Program-made: the position numbers and the translations under genes | Part shown: in pieces, positions 1 through 6,243 of the stretch | Layout of the letters: each line of letters opens with the position of its first letter | Position numbering within the stretch: position 1 is the stretch's first letter | Source: an uncultured Cellvibrio sp. | GTDB taxonomy: Bacteria > Pseudomonadota > Gammaproteobacteria > Pseudomonadales > Cellvibrionaceae | Reading direction: 5' to 3' | Assembly (NCBI GenBank): GCA_946886255.1 | Contig: CAMPIG010000034.1 | Coordinates: forward strand, 1 to 19,530 | DNA: 19,530 nucleotides | Notes under the pieces: model-generated | Databases searched by the model: none | The model's input: only the letters and a program-made list of their open reading frames with translations | What the model was told of the DNA's origin: nothing

Positions 1-52
1 GCATACGAGATCCTGAGATGTCTCGTGGGCTCGAGATGTGTATAAGAGACAG
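1..52 (+). other. Illumina Nextera/P7 adapter remnant (artefact)
   Basis: Bases 1-11 (GCATACGAGAT) are the end of the Illumina P7 oligo. Bases 12-19 (CCTGAGAT) sit where the 8-base i7 index goes. Bases 20-33 (GTCTCGTGGGCTCG) are the Nextera read-2 segment. Bases 34-52 (AGATGTGTATAAGAGACAG) are the complete 19-base Tn5 mosaic end. One G is missing compared with the standard adapter (CTCGG then AGATG), at the 33/34 junction. The order P7 - index - read 2 - mosaic end is exactly that of a library molecule, so genomic sequence starts at base 53. This is not a natural Tn5 end. Confidence 0.97.
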
Positions 53-88
53 GCCAATAATAGTCAAATCCAGATTCCTTACATCCAA

Positions 89-796
89 TTAAACATTCAA
101 TGAACGATTGATGGACTCGCATACAGCGACCGGGTCGATAGCCTGAGTAATAGGACGACCGATCACCAGATAACTACTGCCCGCCTGTATGGCTTCCTCC
201 GGCGTGAGCGTACGACGCTGGTCATCCTTTACTGAACTCGGCAAACGGATGCCAGGTGTTACCAGGCAAAATTCATTTCCCAAAAAATTACGCAAATCCC
301 GTGCCTCTTGAGCGGAACAGACAATACCATCAAGCCCGCATCTTTGGGTTAAACGCGCCAGGCGCGCTACATGCTGCTGTGCAGATTCCTGAATACCGAT
401 AGCCTGCAGATCACTGTCATCAAGGCTGGTCAGAACTGTGACGCCGATCAATAACGGGCGTTTGCCGGATGCTTGTTCCAAAATTTCGCGGGATGCGCTC
501 ATCATACGCTCACCGCCCGAGGCATGTACATTGACCATCCAGACGCCGAGATTGGCGGCAGCCTTCACAGCCTTGGCTGTCGTATTGGGTATATCGTGAA
601 ATTTCAGATCCAGAAAGATCTCAAAACCCATGGCCATCAATTGTTCAACAACGGCGGGACCAGCACTGGTAAACAGCTCTTTACCGACTTTTAATCGACA
701 TTCCCGGGGGGATAAACGTCTGGCCAGTGCCAGACAATCGTTCACGTTATCAAAGTCCATGGCGACAACTATTCGCGGCCCTTGCACTGATATCAT
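89..796 (-). CDS. pyrF: Orotidine 5'-phosphate decarboxylase
   Basis: Catalyses the last step of de novo UMP synthesis, OMP to UMP plus CO2, in the cytoplasm. The protein is 235 residues, normal for the bacterial class I enzyme. The catalytic network is visible: Asp14 (AMDFDN), Lys36 (LKVGKE) and the DxKxxD motif FLDLKFHD (Asp63, Lys65, Asp68). The phosphate-binding TPGIR and GRPIT segments lie near the C-terminus. I chose ATG at 796 over the two GTG codons just upstream (802, 799) because AAGGTGAGG lies about six bases before it. The gene is transcribed toward the contig end. An intrinsic terminator (822-851) ends only 25 bases upstream of the start, so pyrF either has a promoter overlapping that hairpin or is expressed through it. 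Confidence 0.96.
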   Translation of the reverse strand: MISVQGPRIVVAMDFDNVNDCLALARRLSPRECRLKVGKELFTSAGPAVVEQLMAMGFEIFLDLKFHDIPNTTAKAVKAAANLGVWMVNVHASGGERMMSASREILEQASGKRPLLIGVTVLTSLDDSDLQAIGIQESAQQHVARLARLTQRCGLDGIVCSAQEARDLRNFLGNEFCLVTPGIRLPSSVKDDQRRTLTPEEAIQAGSSYLVIGRPITQAIDPVAVCESINRSLNV

Positions 797-821
797 CACC
801 ACCTCACCTTTCTTGAGCTGT

Positions 822-851
822 AAAAAAAGCCCGATCCTTGCGGATTCGGGC
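822..851 (-). terminator. Intrinsic terminator between comEA-like gene and pyrF
   Basis: On the minus strand the RNA reads GCCCGAATCC-GCAA-GGATCGGGC followed by seven U residues (822-828). The stem is about nine pairs with one bulge and a tetraloop. It lies 65 bases past the comEA-like stop codon and 25 bases before the pyrF start. The simplest reading is the terminator of the comEA-like gene. Its closeness to pyrF leaves open a role as an attenuator. Confidence 0.85.
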
Positions 852-915
852 CGTCATTAAAGCAAATCTTGGGAATTTTCGCAGCAACTCTCGTTACCGG
901 TCTCGCTGCCGGATG

Positions 916-1227
916 TTATTTGAGCCGAAGGTTATCGCGATTAGCATCCAGAATAGCAACACCGATACCTTTAACTTCCAGCAGTTGTTCTACAGAGGAA
1001 AACCCACCATTAGCCTCACGCCAGGCAATAATGGCCTCCGCTTTTTTCGTACCAATCCCTTTAAGAGCTGACAAGGTATCAACGTCTGCCGTATTGATAT
1101 TGACAGCTTGTTGCAGTTGAGAAGCTTCCGGTGCCTTTTGAGCAGGTTTATTTTCTACAGCCAGAGCAAAAGAAGAGGAAAGGAGAACAAGAGCAGCAGC
1201 AAAAACACAAGAGACAAACACTTTCAT
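916..1227 (-). CDS. ComEA-like secreted helix-hairpin-helix protein
   Basis: A 103-residue protein. The N-terminus is a clear Sec signal peptide: Lys2, a hydrophobic core, and a likely AxA cleavage site at SFALA|VE near residue 23. A short polar linker follows, then a pair of helix-hairpin-helix motifs (about 43-103: VNINTADVDTLSALKGIG and LLEVKGIG), which bind DNA backbone without sequence specificity. This is the usual architecture of the small ComEA-type proteins of gammaproteobacteria. In naturally transformable species ComEA acts in the periplasm to pull incoming DNA through the outer membrane. A role in uptake here is inferred from the family, since no other competence gene is in view. 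An AAAGGA ribosome site lies about eight bases before the ATG. The gene is monocistronic, with a terminator downstream and an inverted repeat upstream. Confidence 0.9.
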   Translation of the reverse strand: MKVFVSCVFAAALVLLSSSFALAVENKPAQKAPEASQLQQAVNINTADVDTLSALKGIGTKKAEAIIAWREANGGFSSVEQLLEVKGIGVAILDANRDNLRLK

Positions 1228-1266
1228 AGGAAAAATCCTTTTCTATTTAATAGATGATTGGAGTGT

Positions 1267-1285
1267 GCATGCAATTCCTGCATGC
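1267..1285. promoter_or_regulatory. Perfect inverted repeat upstream of comEA-like gene
   Basis: GCATGCA-ATTCC-TGCATGC: two perfect 7-base arms with a 5-base spacer, each arm containing the palindrome GCATGC. It lies 40-58 bases upstream of the comEA-like start codon. Possible minus-strand promoter elements are close by, including a -10-like TATAAC at 1295-1300 and a weak TTGCAT/TATTAA pair at 1269-1274 and 1247-1252. The shape suits a dimeric repressor or activator site. The binding protein is unknown. Confidence 0.4.
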
Positions 1286-1352
1286 GGCGCGTAGGTTATA
1301 AAGCGAGGCGGGCTATGACTAGAGGAGATCACTGAAAGTCGTGTAGGAGATA

Positions 1353-1403
1353 TCTTACAAAAGCGCTATCTGCCACTGCCGGATACTCAGCGGTGGCAGA
1401 TAG
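1353..1403 (-). terminator. Probable intrinsic terminator of cysDN
   Basis: Arms 1366-1379 and 1390-1403 pair over 14 positions (CTATCTGCCACTGC against GCGGTGGCAGATAG, one G-U), with a 10-base loop. The hairpin begins ten bases past the cysN stop. In the minus direction it is followed by CGCTTTTGTAAG, a short and interrupted U tract. Stem strength and position favour a terminator. The weak U run lowers certainty. Confidence 0.65.
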
Positions 1404-1412
1404 GGAACGGCA

Positions 1413-2831
1413 TCAACGTAATAATTTACTTAAATCGCGAGCGTCCCAATGAGGGAAATGTTTGCGAATCAATGCATTTAATTCCAGCTCAAACTCACTG
1501 TAATTTACGGTGGTTGTCGTTGTCGCCTCCAGGCGATCAATCACCATGCCAGCTCCCACTGTGAGGTTGGTCAGCCGATCAATGACAATGAAAGCACCGG
1601 TAGCGCGATTCACGGGATATTGATCAACAATAACCGCTTGATTCAGCGAAACATCCACCACCGCAATATCGTTGAGTTGCAGGTTATCCACATGGATGTG
1701 TTCCTGCGTGTTAACGTCGATGCGATAATCAATCTTCTCAACACTGCCACTGACGACCTTACTGGCGAATTTGAATAAGTATTCTGTGTGCGTGCGGCAA
1801 GCTTTTTCGTTCATCCATACCACGTGCGCTTTGAGATGATTGGTTTGTGGCACGTTATCCTTGGCCAACACAATCATATCGCCACGACTGATATCAATTT
1901 CGTCCCCCAGTGTCAGGGTAATTGCCTGACCAGCAAAGGCTTCCGGCAGATCTCCGTCATAAGTCACTATCGCTTTCACCTGACTGGTTTTGCCCGACGG
2001 CAGCGCTTTGATCGCATCACCGACGTGTACCACACCAGAAGCAATATTGCCGCAGAAGCCGCGGAAATTAAGGTTGGGACGATTAACGTATTGCACAGGA
2101 AAGCGGAAATCATCGAAATTTTTATCCGCTGCTACCGGAACCGCTTCCAGAATCTCCATCAAGATCTGGCCCTGATACCACGGAGATTTGCCGGAACGGT
2201 TAACAACGTTGTCGCCCTCAAGTGCAGAAATCGGCACAAAACTGATGCCGTTCATGCCAAGCTTTTCAGCAAAAGCCAGATAATCTGCTTTGATTTTTTC
2301 AAATACCGACTCGCTGAAATCCAGCAAATCCATCTTATTAATAGCAACCACGATGTGGCGAACACCCAGGAGTGAAGCAATATAACTGTGGCGTCGCGTC
2401 TGCGTCATGACGCCGTGCCGTGCATCGATAAGAATAATGGCCAGATCGCAAGTCGATGCACCGGTAGCCATATTACGCGTGTATTGCTCGTGCCCCGGCG
2501 TATCGGCAATGATAAATTTACGTTTGGCCGTAGAGAAATAACGGTACGCCACATCAATGGTAATGCCCTGCTCGCGCTCGGCCTGCAAACCGTCCACCAA
2601 CAATGCCAGGTCAATTTTTTCGCCGGTAGTGCCATGCTTGGTGCTGTCGGAACGCACTGCTTCCAGTTGATCTTCATAGATCATCTTGGAATCGTGTAGC
2701 AGACGCCCGATCAAGGTGCTTTTACCATCGTCCACGCTACCGCAGGTCAAAAAACGCAACAGCTCTTTTTGTTCATGCTGCGCGAGGTAAGCATCGATAT
2801 CCGTTGCAATTAAATCTGATTGGTGTGACAT
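1413..2831 (-). CDS. cysN: Sulfate adenylyltransferase subunit 1 (GTPase), CysN
   Basis: The GTPase subunit of ATP sulfurylase. With CysD it activates sulfate to adenosine 5'-phosphosulfate, using GTP hydrolysis to drive the reaction, as the first step of assimilatory sulfate reduction. The 472 residues match stand-alone CysN (about 475 in E. coli). Visible GTPase motifs are the P-loop GSVDDGKST (31-39), DTPGH (110-114) and NKMD (165-168), with the ERGIT-like EREQGIT segment near 86. Elongation-factor-like beta-barrel domains follow. The protein ends at ...[15 protein letters not shown], so no APS kinase (CysC) is fused, unlike the CysNC of Pseudomonas. It lies 119 bases after cysD with no terminator between, so the two are probably co-transcribed. 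No strong ribosome site is visible before the ATG; an odd CTAG-rich repeat lies there instead. Confidence 0.97.
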   Translation of the reverse strand: MSHQSDLIATDIDAYLAQHEQKELLRFLTCGSVDDGKSTLIGRLLHDSKMIYEDQLEAVRSDSTKHGTTGEKIDLALLVDGLQAEREQGITIDVAYRYFSTAKRKFIIADTPGHEQYTRNMATGASTCDLAIILIDARHGVMTQTRRHSYIASLLGVRHIVVAINKMDLLDFSESVFEKIKADYLAFAEKLGMNGISFVPISALEGDNVVNRSGKSPWYQGQILMEILEAVPVAADKNFDDFRFPVQYVNRPNLNFRGFCGNIASGVVHVGDAIKALPSGKTSQVKAIVTYDGDLPEAFAGQAITLTLGDEIDISRGDMIVLAKDNVPQTNHLKAHVVWMNEKACRTHTEYLFKFASKVVSGSVEKIDYRIDVNTQEHIHVDNLQLNDIAVVDVSLNQAVIVDQYPVNRATGAFIVIDRLTNLTVGAGMVIDRLEATTTTTVNYSEFELELNALIRKHFPHWDARDLSKLLR

Positions 2832-2840
2832 ATGAGGTCT

Positions 2841-2868
2841 CTAGTCGCTAGTCGTGAGTAACTAGTAT
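2841..2868. repeat. Degenerate 7-base repeat rich in CTAG
   Basis: Four consecutive 7-base units: CTAGTCG, CTAGTCG, TGAGTAA, CTAGTAT. The third is degenerate. They place CTAG at 2841, 2848 and 2862. A further CTAG overlaps the cysD stop at about 2950. The array lies in the cysD-cysN spacer, 10-37 bases before the cysN start codon. CTAG is usually scarce in gammaproteobacterial genomes. Confidence 0.6.
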
Positions 2869-2950
2869 GTATTCGGTGAATGATTTCAAAATGCCGCAAA
2901 TTGGTGGAGGTAGCTTATAAAATAAATCTACCAACACTGCTCGCCTGCCG

Positions 2951-3859
2951 CTAGAAATAACCTTCCTGCTTTTTCTTTTCCATCGAGCCAGAACTGTCGT
3001 GGTCGATCACTCGCCCCTGGCGCTCAGACGTCGTGGTAAGGAGCATTTCCTGGATAATTTCCGGAAGCGTTGCCGCTTCAGATTCCACAGCACCCGTTAA
3101 GGGGTAACAACCAAGGGTACGGAAGCGAACCATTTTTTCTTCCACTTTGTCATTCGGGCCTATAGGCATACGCTCATCATCTACCATAATCAGCGTTCCG
3201 TCACGCTTGACCACCGGACGCTTGGCTGCGAAGTACAAGGGAACAATCGGGATGTTTTCCAGATGGATGTATTGCCAGATATCCAGCTCCGTCCAATTGG
3301 ACAAGGGGAAAACACGAATACTTTCGCCTTTGTCGACACGACCGTTGTAGATATCCCACAATTCCGGGCGCTGGTTTTTAGGGTCCCAACGGTGGTTTTT
3401 ATCGCGAAATGAATATACCCGCTCTTTCGCACGAGATTTTTCTTCGTCACGACGAGCACCGCCGAAGGCTGCATCAAAACCGTATTTATTCAGCGCCTGC
3501 TTCAGGCTCTGGGTCTTCATAATATCCGTGTGTTTGGCGCTGCCGTGGACAAAGGGGCTGATGCCCATATCAACACCTTCCTGATTGATATGCACAATCA
3601 AATCCCAACCCAGCTCTTTGACACGCTTATCGCGAAACTCAATCATCTCGCGAAACTTCCAGGTGGTATCAACGTGCATTAAGGGGAATGGTGGTTTTCC
3701 CGGGTGAAAGGCTTTCATGGTCAGGTGCATCATCACCGCCGAGTCCTTACCCACGGAATACAGCATAACCGGCTTATCAAACTCCGCCGCCACTTCACGA
3801 ATGATGTGAATGCTTTCCGCTTCCAGTTGTTTCAAGTGAGTCAGGTTGTAGTTGGACAT
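2951..3859 (-). CDS. cysD: Sulfate adenylyltransferase subunit 2, CysD
   Basis: The catalytic subunit of ATP sulfurylase, partner of CysN. It belongs to the PP-loop (adenine nucleotide alpha hydrolase) superfamily. The PP-loop SVGKDS is at residues 35-40. Typical CysD blocks follow: [13 protein letters not shown], the [18 protein letters not shown] stretch, and [12 protein letters not shown] chose ATG 3859, giving 302 residues, the same length as E. coli CysD with the [23 protein letters not shown]-terminus aligned. A TTG four codons upstream (3871) is the only alternative. No strong ribosome site is visible. The gene leads the cysDN operon, with a candidate sigma-70 promoter at 3917-3945. 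It follows tyrA in the same direction after about 207 bases. Confidence 0.97.
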   Translation of the reverse strand: MSNYNLTHLKQLEAESIHIIREVAAEFDKPVMLYSVGKDSAVMMHLTMKAFHPGKPPFPLMHVDTTWKFREMIEFRDKRVKELGWDLIVHINQEGVDMGISPFVHGSAKHTDIMKTQSLKQALNKYGFDAAFGGARRDEEKSRAKERVYSFRDKNHRWDPKNQRPELWDIYNGRVDKGESIRVFPLSNWTELDIWQYIHLENIPIVPLYFAAKRPVVKRDGTLIMVDDERMPIGPNDKVEEKMVRFRTLGCYPLTGAVESEAATLPEIIQEMLLTTTSERQGRVIDHDSSGSMEKKKQEGYF

Positions 3860-3916
3860 TACGACTACCAAATAAAAAGTGATTTACTGACGGGCTGCTG
3901 GTTTCGCTGGTCGCGA

Positions 3917-3945
3917 ATTATAAATAACCGGCAGCCAATTGCTAA
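3917..3945 (-). promoter_or_regulatory. Candidate sigma-70 promoter for cysDN
   Basis: On the minus strand, TTAGCA (3940-3945, 4 of 6 matches to TTGACA) is followed by 17 bases and then a perfect TATAAT (3917-3922). Transcription would start near 3910, giving a leader of about 50 bases before the cysD ATG. The perfect -10 and ideal spacing are the evidence. Any CysB site would be further upstream, and I could not identify one. Confidence 0.5.
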
Positions 3946-4070
3946 TGATTAATTACTTCTATGTTTATGCCTGTTTGTTTTGACCAAGGCTCGGAAAACA
4001 TAACGATATTTGTTGTATCTTGCTTACGAGCCGGCCCCACAACACTCAGGGCCTTAGCAGTATTGGTCAT
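3942..4070 (-). CDS. Possible 42-residue ORF overlapping tyrA stop
   Basis: I do not recognise this product. The ATG overlaps the tyrA TGA in an ATGA arrangement, the classic geometry for translational coupling. The frame runs 42 codons to TAG at 3942-3944. The peptide begins MTNTAKALSVVGPARK and contains FSEPW; it shows no signal peptide or membrane segment. Its end overlaps the -35 box of the candidate cysDN promoter. In Pseudomonas an aroA domain follows tyrA at this position, but the peptide shows no EPSP synthase motif I can see. It may be a chance frame, a leader-like peptide or a relic. Confidence 0.25.
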   Translation of the reverse strand: MTNTAKALSVVGPARKQDTTNIVMFSEPWSKQTGINIEVINH

Positions 4071-5053
4071 GGTGAATTTCCAGGGATCTTGTTGCCAGGT
4101 GCCGGAGAATCGACCTGTGGATGGATCTCTCGATCAACGTCTGATTTTTTTGCCAAAATCTGGGTGAAATGGTCACGCGCTGATTTGGCCCGGGTAAAAA
4201 CCTCAAGCAGGTATTCGCTATTCTCTTGCTCAATACCGCTGCGCAGGCGCATCAGATTATCAATAAATAAATCCAGTGCATGCAGCACGCTGGTTTTGTT
4301 GGCGCGCATGATGTCATGCCACATAACCGGGTCGCTGGATGCGATGCGGGTAAAGTCACGGAAGCCACCAGCAGCATAACGAAAGATATTGGGATTACCG
4401 ATGTCTTGCGCCAGCGTATCCACAAGGGAATAAGCAATGGCATGAGGCAGGTGACTGGTAGCCGCCAACACATCATCATGCTCCGCCACCGACATACTCA
4501 AGACTTCTGCACCCACGGCTTGCCACATGTGAGTGACCAGTTCGAGGTGGCGCGCATCGGTGCTATCGAGCGGGGTCAGGATGACGCGATGCTTTTCATA
4601 TAAATCAGGATTTGCAGCGGTTACACCACTTTTTTCTGAGCCCGCAATCGGGTGACCTAAAACCAGTTGTGCAGGTACTTCGCCGTAAACGGCTTCGGCT
4701 GCTTGCTGGATACTACCCTTAACACTGGCGCCATCGGTGATTGTTACCGAAGGTGAGACTGTGTTTTTTATTTGTTGAAATACTGCCTCCACCGATAGCG
4801 TCGGCACAGCAATAAAGATAACGTCGCCCGCGCTCAATTCACTCGCGATCTCAGCAAGTTCAACATAAGCGCGATCAACAATACCCAAGGCTACAGCCTC
4901 TTCACAAACTTGTTGGCGACGAGCGATACCGATAACTTCTTTGCAAGCACCACGGGCCTTCAACCCGCTTGCCAAACTACCGCCGATCAGGCCGATGCCG
5001 ACCACAACGAGTTTGTTAACACCCTGCCAGTGAGACGTTGAAGAGAGAGTCAT
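4067..5053 (-). CDS. tyrA: Prephenate dehydrogenase
   Basis: Oxidative decarboxylation of prephenate (or arogenate) on the route to tyrosine, with NAD(P). The N-terminal Rossmann motif VGIGLIGGS is at about 17-25. It is followed by the family blocks ITDGASVKG, GHPIAGSEKSG and HDDVLAATSHLPHAIAYSL, where the conserved histidines of prephenate binding and catalysis occur, and GGFRDFTRIA in the C-terminal helical domain. The product is a 328-residue stand-alone enzyme; in Pseudomonas the same domain is fused to AroA. The last 30 or so residues are polar and proline-rich and look poorly conserved. The start lies seven bases after the pheA stop, so it forms an operon with pheA. No strong ribosome site is present, which fits coupled translation. 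Confidence 0.95.
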   Translation of the reverse strand: MTLSSTSHWQGVNKLVVVGIGLIGGSLASGLKARGACKEVIGIARRQQVCEEAVALGIVDRAYVELAEIASELSAGDVIFIAVPTLSVEAVFQQIKNTVSPSVTITDGASVKGSIQQAAEAVYGEVPAQLVLGHPIAGSEKSGVTAANPDLYEKHRVILTPLDSTDARHLELVTHMWQAVGAEVLSMSVAEHDDVLAATSHLPHAIAYSLVDTLAQDIGNPNIFRYAAGGFRDFTRIASSDPVMWHDIMRANKTSVLHALDLFIDNLMRLRSGIEQENSEYLLEVFTRAKSARDHFTQILAKKSDVDREIHPQVDSPAPGNKIPGNSP

Positions 5054-5060
5054 AACGGAA

Positions 5061-6170
5061 TCAAAGAACCGCTTTGGGGTATGAGCCCAGCAATTTTAAA
5101 TCCGCAGCGCGTTGCGCCACTTCTTTAAGAACCTTGCTGATCAGAGGGTCATCAACATGACCGACAAAATCAATAAAGAATACGTAGGTCCACGCGCCGG
5201 TGCGAGATGGACGGGTTTCTACCCGCGTGAGATCGATATTGTGACGATGGAACGGCTCCAGCAAGTTATGCAGTGCGCCCGGCTCATTGCGCATGGCAAC
5301 TACTACCGAGGTTTTATCCGCGCCGCTGGCGGGAACGGTTTGCGTACCAATAATTAAAAAGCGCGTGGAATTATCTGGCTGATCTTCAATTTTCTCGGCC
5401 AGTACCTTCAAGCCATAAAGCTCCGCCGCCATGCTACCGGCAATAGCTGCCGCATTCCATTCACCCTTCAAACGTTTGGCGGCTTCCGAATTGCTATTCA
5501 CCGCAATGCGCTCTGCTTTCGGATAATGTGCATCGAGCCATTTGCGACATTGGGCCAGGGATTGGGAGTGCGAATAAATACGGCTGATACTGCCGACGTT
5601 GGTTACGTCAGACACCAACAAGTTTTGATGGATACGCAACTCTACCTCACCGCAAATTTTCAGGTTGGAGCCCATAAAATTATCGAGGGTATGATTAACA
5701 ACACCTTCAGTAGAGTTCTCAACAGGCACAACACCGTAGTTCACCGCCCCGGCTTCCACTTCACGAAATACTTCATCAATAGCAGAAAACGGCAGGGCCA
5801 CGGCTGAATGGCCAAAATGTTTCAAAGCTGCCTGCTGCGTGAAGGTACCTTCCGGGCCGAGATAGGCCACTTTGATAGGATTTTCCAACGCAAGGCAAGC
5901 CGACATGATCTCCCGAAACAGGCGCGCCATCTCCTCATTACTTAACGGCCCGACATTACGCTCCATGGCCTTACGCAACACCTGCGCTTCGCGCTCGGGG
6001 CGATAGAAGAGTACTTGCGCTTCGGGCGGCAAGGTGGCTTTTTTTACTTCCGCGACTTCTTGAGCACATTTCGCACGGGCTGATATCAAGCGACCAATTT
6101 CTTCATCAATCGCATCGATTTCATTGCGCAGGGCCAGGAGTTTTTGCTCTTCGTTCTGTTCGGCTGACAT
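5061..6170 (-). CDS. pheA: Bifunctional chorismate mutase / prephenate dehydratase
   Basis: The P-protein converts chorismate to prephenate and then to phenylpyruvate, the committed route to phenylalanine. An AroQ-type chorismate mutase domain spans about residues 8-92. The dehydratase domain runs about 98-275, with YLGPEGTF (103-110), VENSTEGVVNHTLDNF, SHSQSLAQCRKWL and the catalytic Thr-Arg-Phe (269-271, DNSTRF). A C-terminal ACT domain follows (about 287-360). It carries GALH (298-301) and ETRP (318-321), a slight variant of the usual ESRP phenylalanine-binding motif, so feedback inhibition by phenylalanine is expected. The gene follows gyrA after 73 bases, with an intrinsic terminator in that gap, and leads into tyrA. 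No clear promoter of its own is visible. The serC and hisC genes that flank pheA in Pseudomonas are absent. Confidence 0.96.
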   Translation of the reverse strand: MSAEQNEEQKLLALRNEIDAIDEEIGRLISARAKCAQEVAEVKKATLPPEAQVLFYRPEREAQVLRKAMERNVGPLSNEEMARLFREIMSACLALENPIKVAYLGPEGTFTQQAALKHFGHSAVALPFSAIDEVFREVEAGAVNYGVVPVENSTEGVVNHTLDNFMGSNLKICGEVELRIHQNLLVSDVTNVGSISRIYSHSQSLAQCRKWLDAHYPKAERIAVNSNSEAAKRLKGEWNAAAIAGSMAAELYGLKVLAEKIEDQPDNSTRFLIIGTQTVPASGADKTSVVVAMRNEPGALHNLLEPFHRHNIDLTRVETRPSRTGAWTYVFFIDFVGHVDDPLISKVLKEVAQRAADLKLLGSYPKAVL

Positions 6171-6204
6171 GATTAACTACAGCGTGTTGAATTGAAAAGA
6201 GAGA

Positions 6205-6236
6205 CAAATAAAAACACAGCCTGATTGATCAGGCTG
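6205..6236 (-). terminator. Intrinsic terminator downstream of gyrA
   Basis: Arms CAGCCTGAT (6217-6225) and ATCAGGCTG (6228-6236) form a perfect minus-strand hairpin, effectively a 7-9 pair stem with a small loop. In the minus direction it is followed by TGTTTTTATTTG (6205-6216). It begins about seven bases past the gyrA stop and ends 34 bases before the pheA start. This is a textbook rho-independent terminator for gyrA. Confidence 0.9.
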
Positions 6237-6243
6237 CGTTAAT

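Noticed and set aside
34..52. A natural Tn5-type transposon end
   Set aside because: The mosaic end is preceded by the P7 tail, index and read-2 sequence, so it is a library adapter.
1788..2375. 195-codon plus-strand open frame inside cysN
   Set aside because: Fully antisense to a well-conserved gene and rich in His/Arg/Ile as expected for a shadow frame; no motif or ribosome site of note.
4032..4056. GC-rich hairpin (GGCCC...GGGCC) after tyrA as a terminator
   Set aside because: Short stem and no U tract in either direction.
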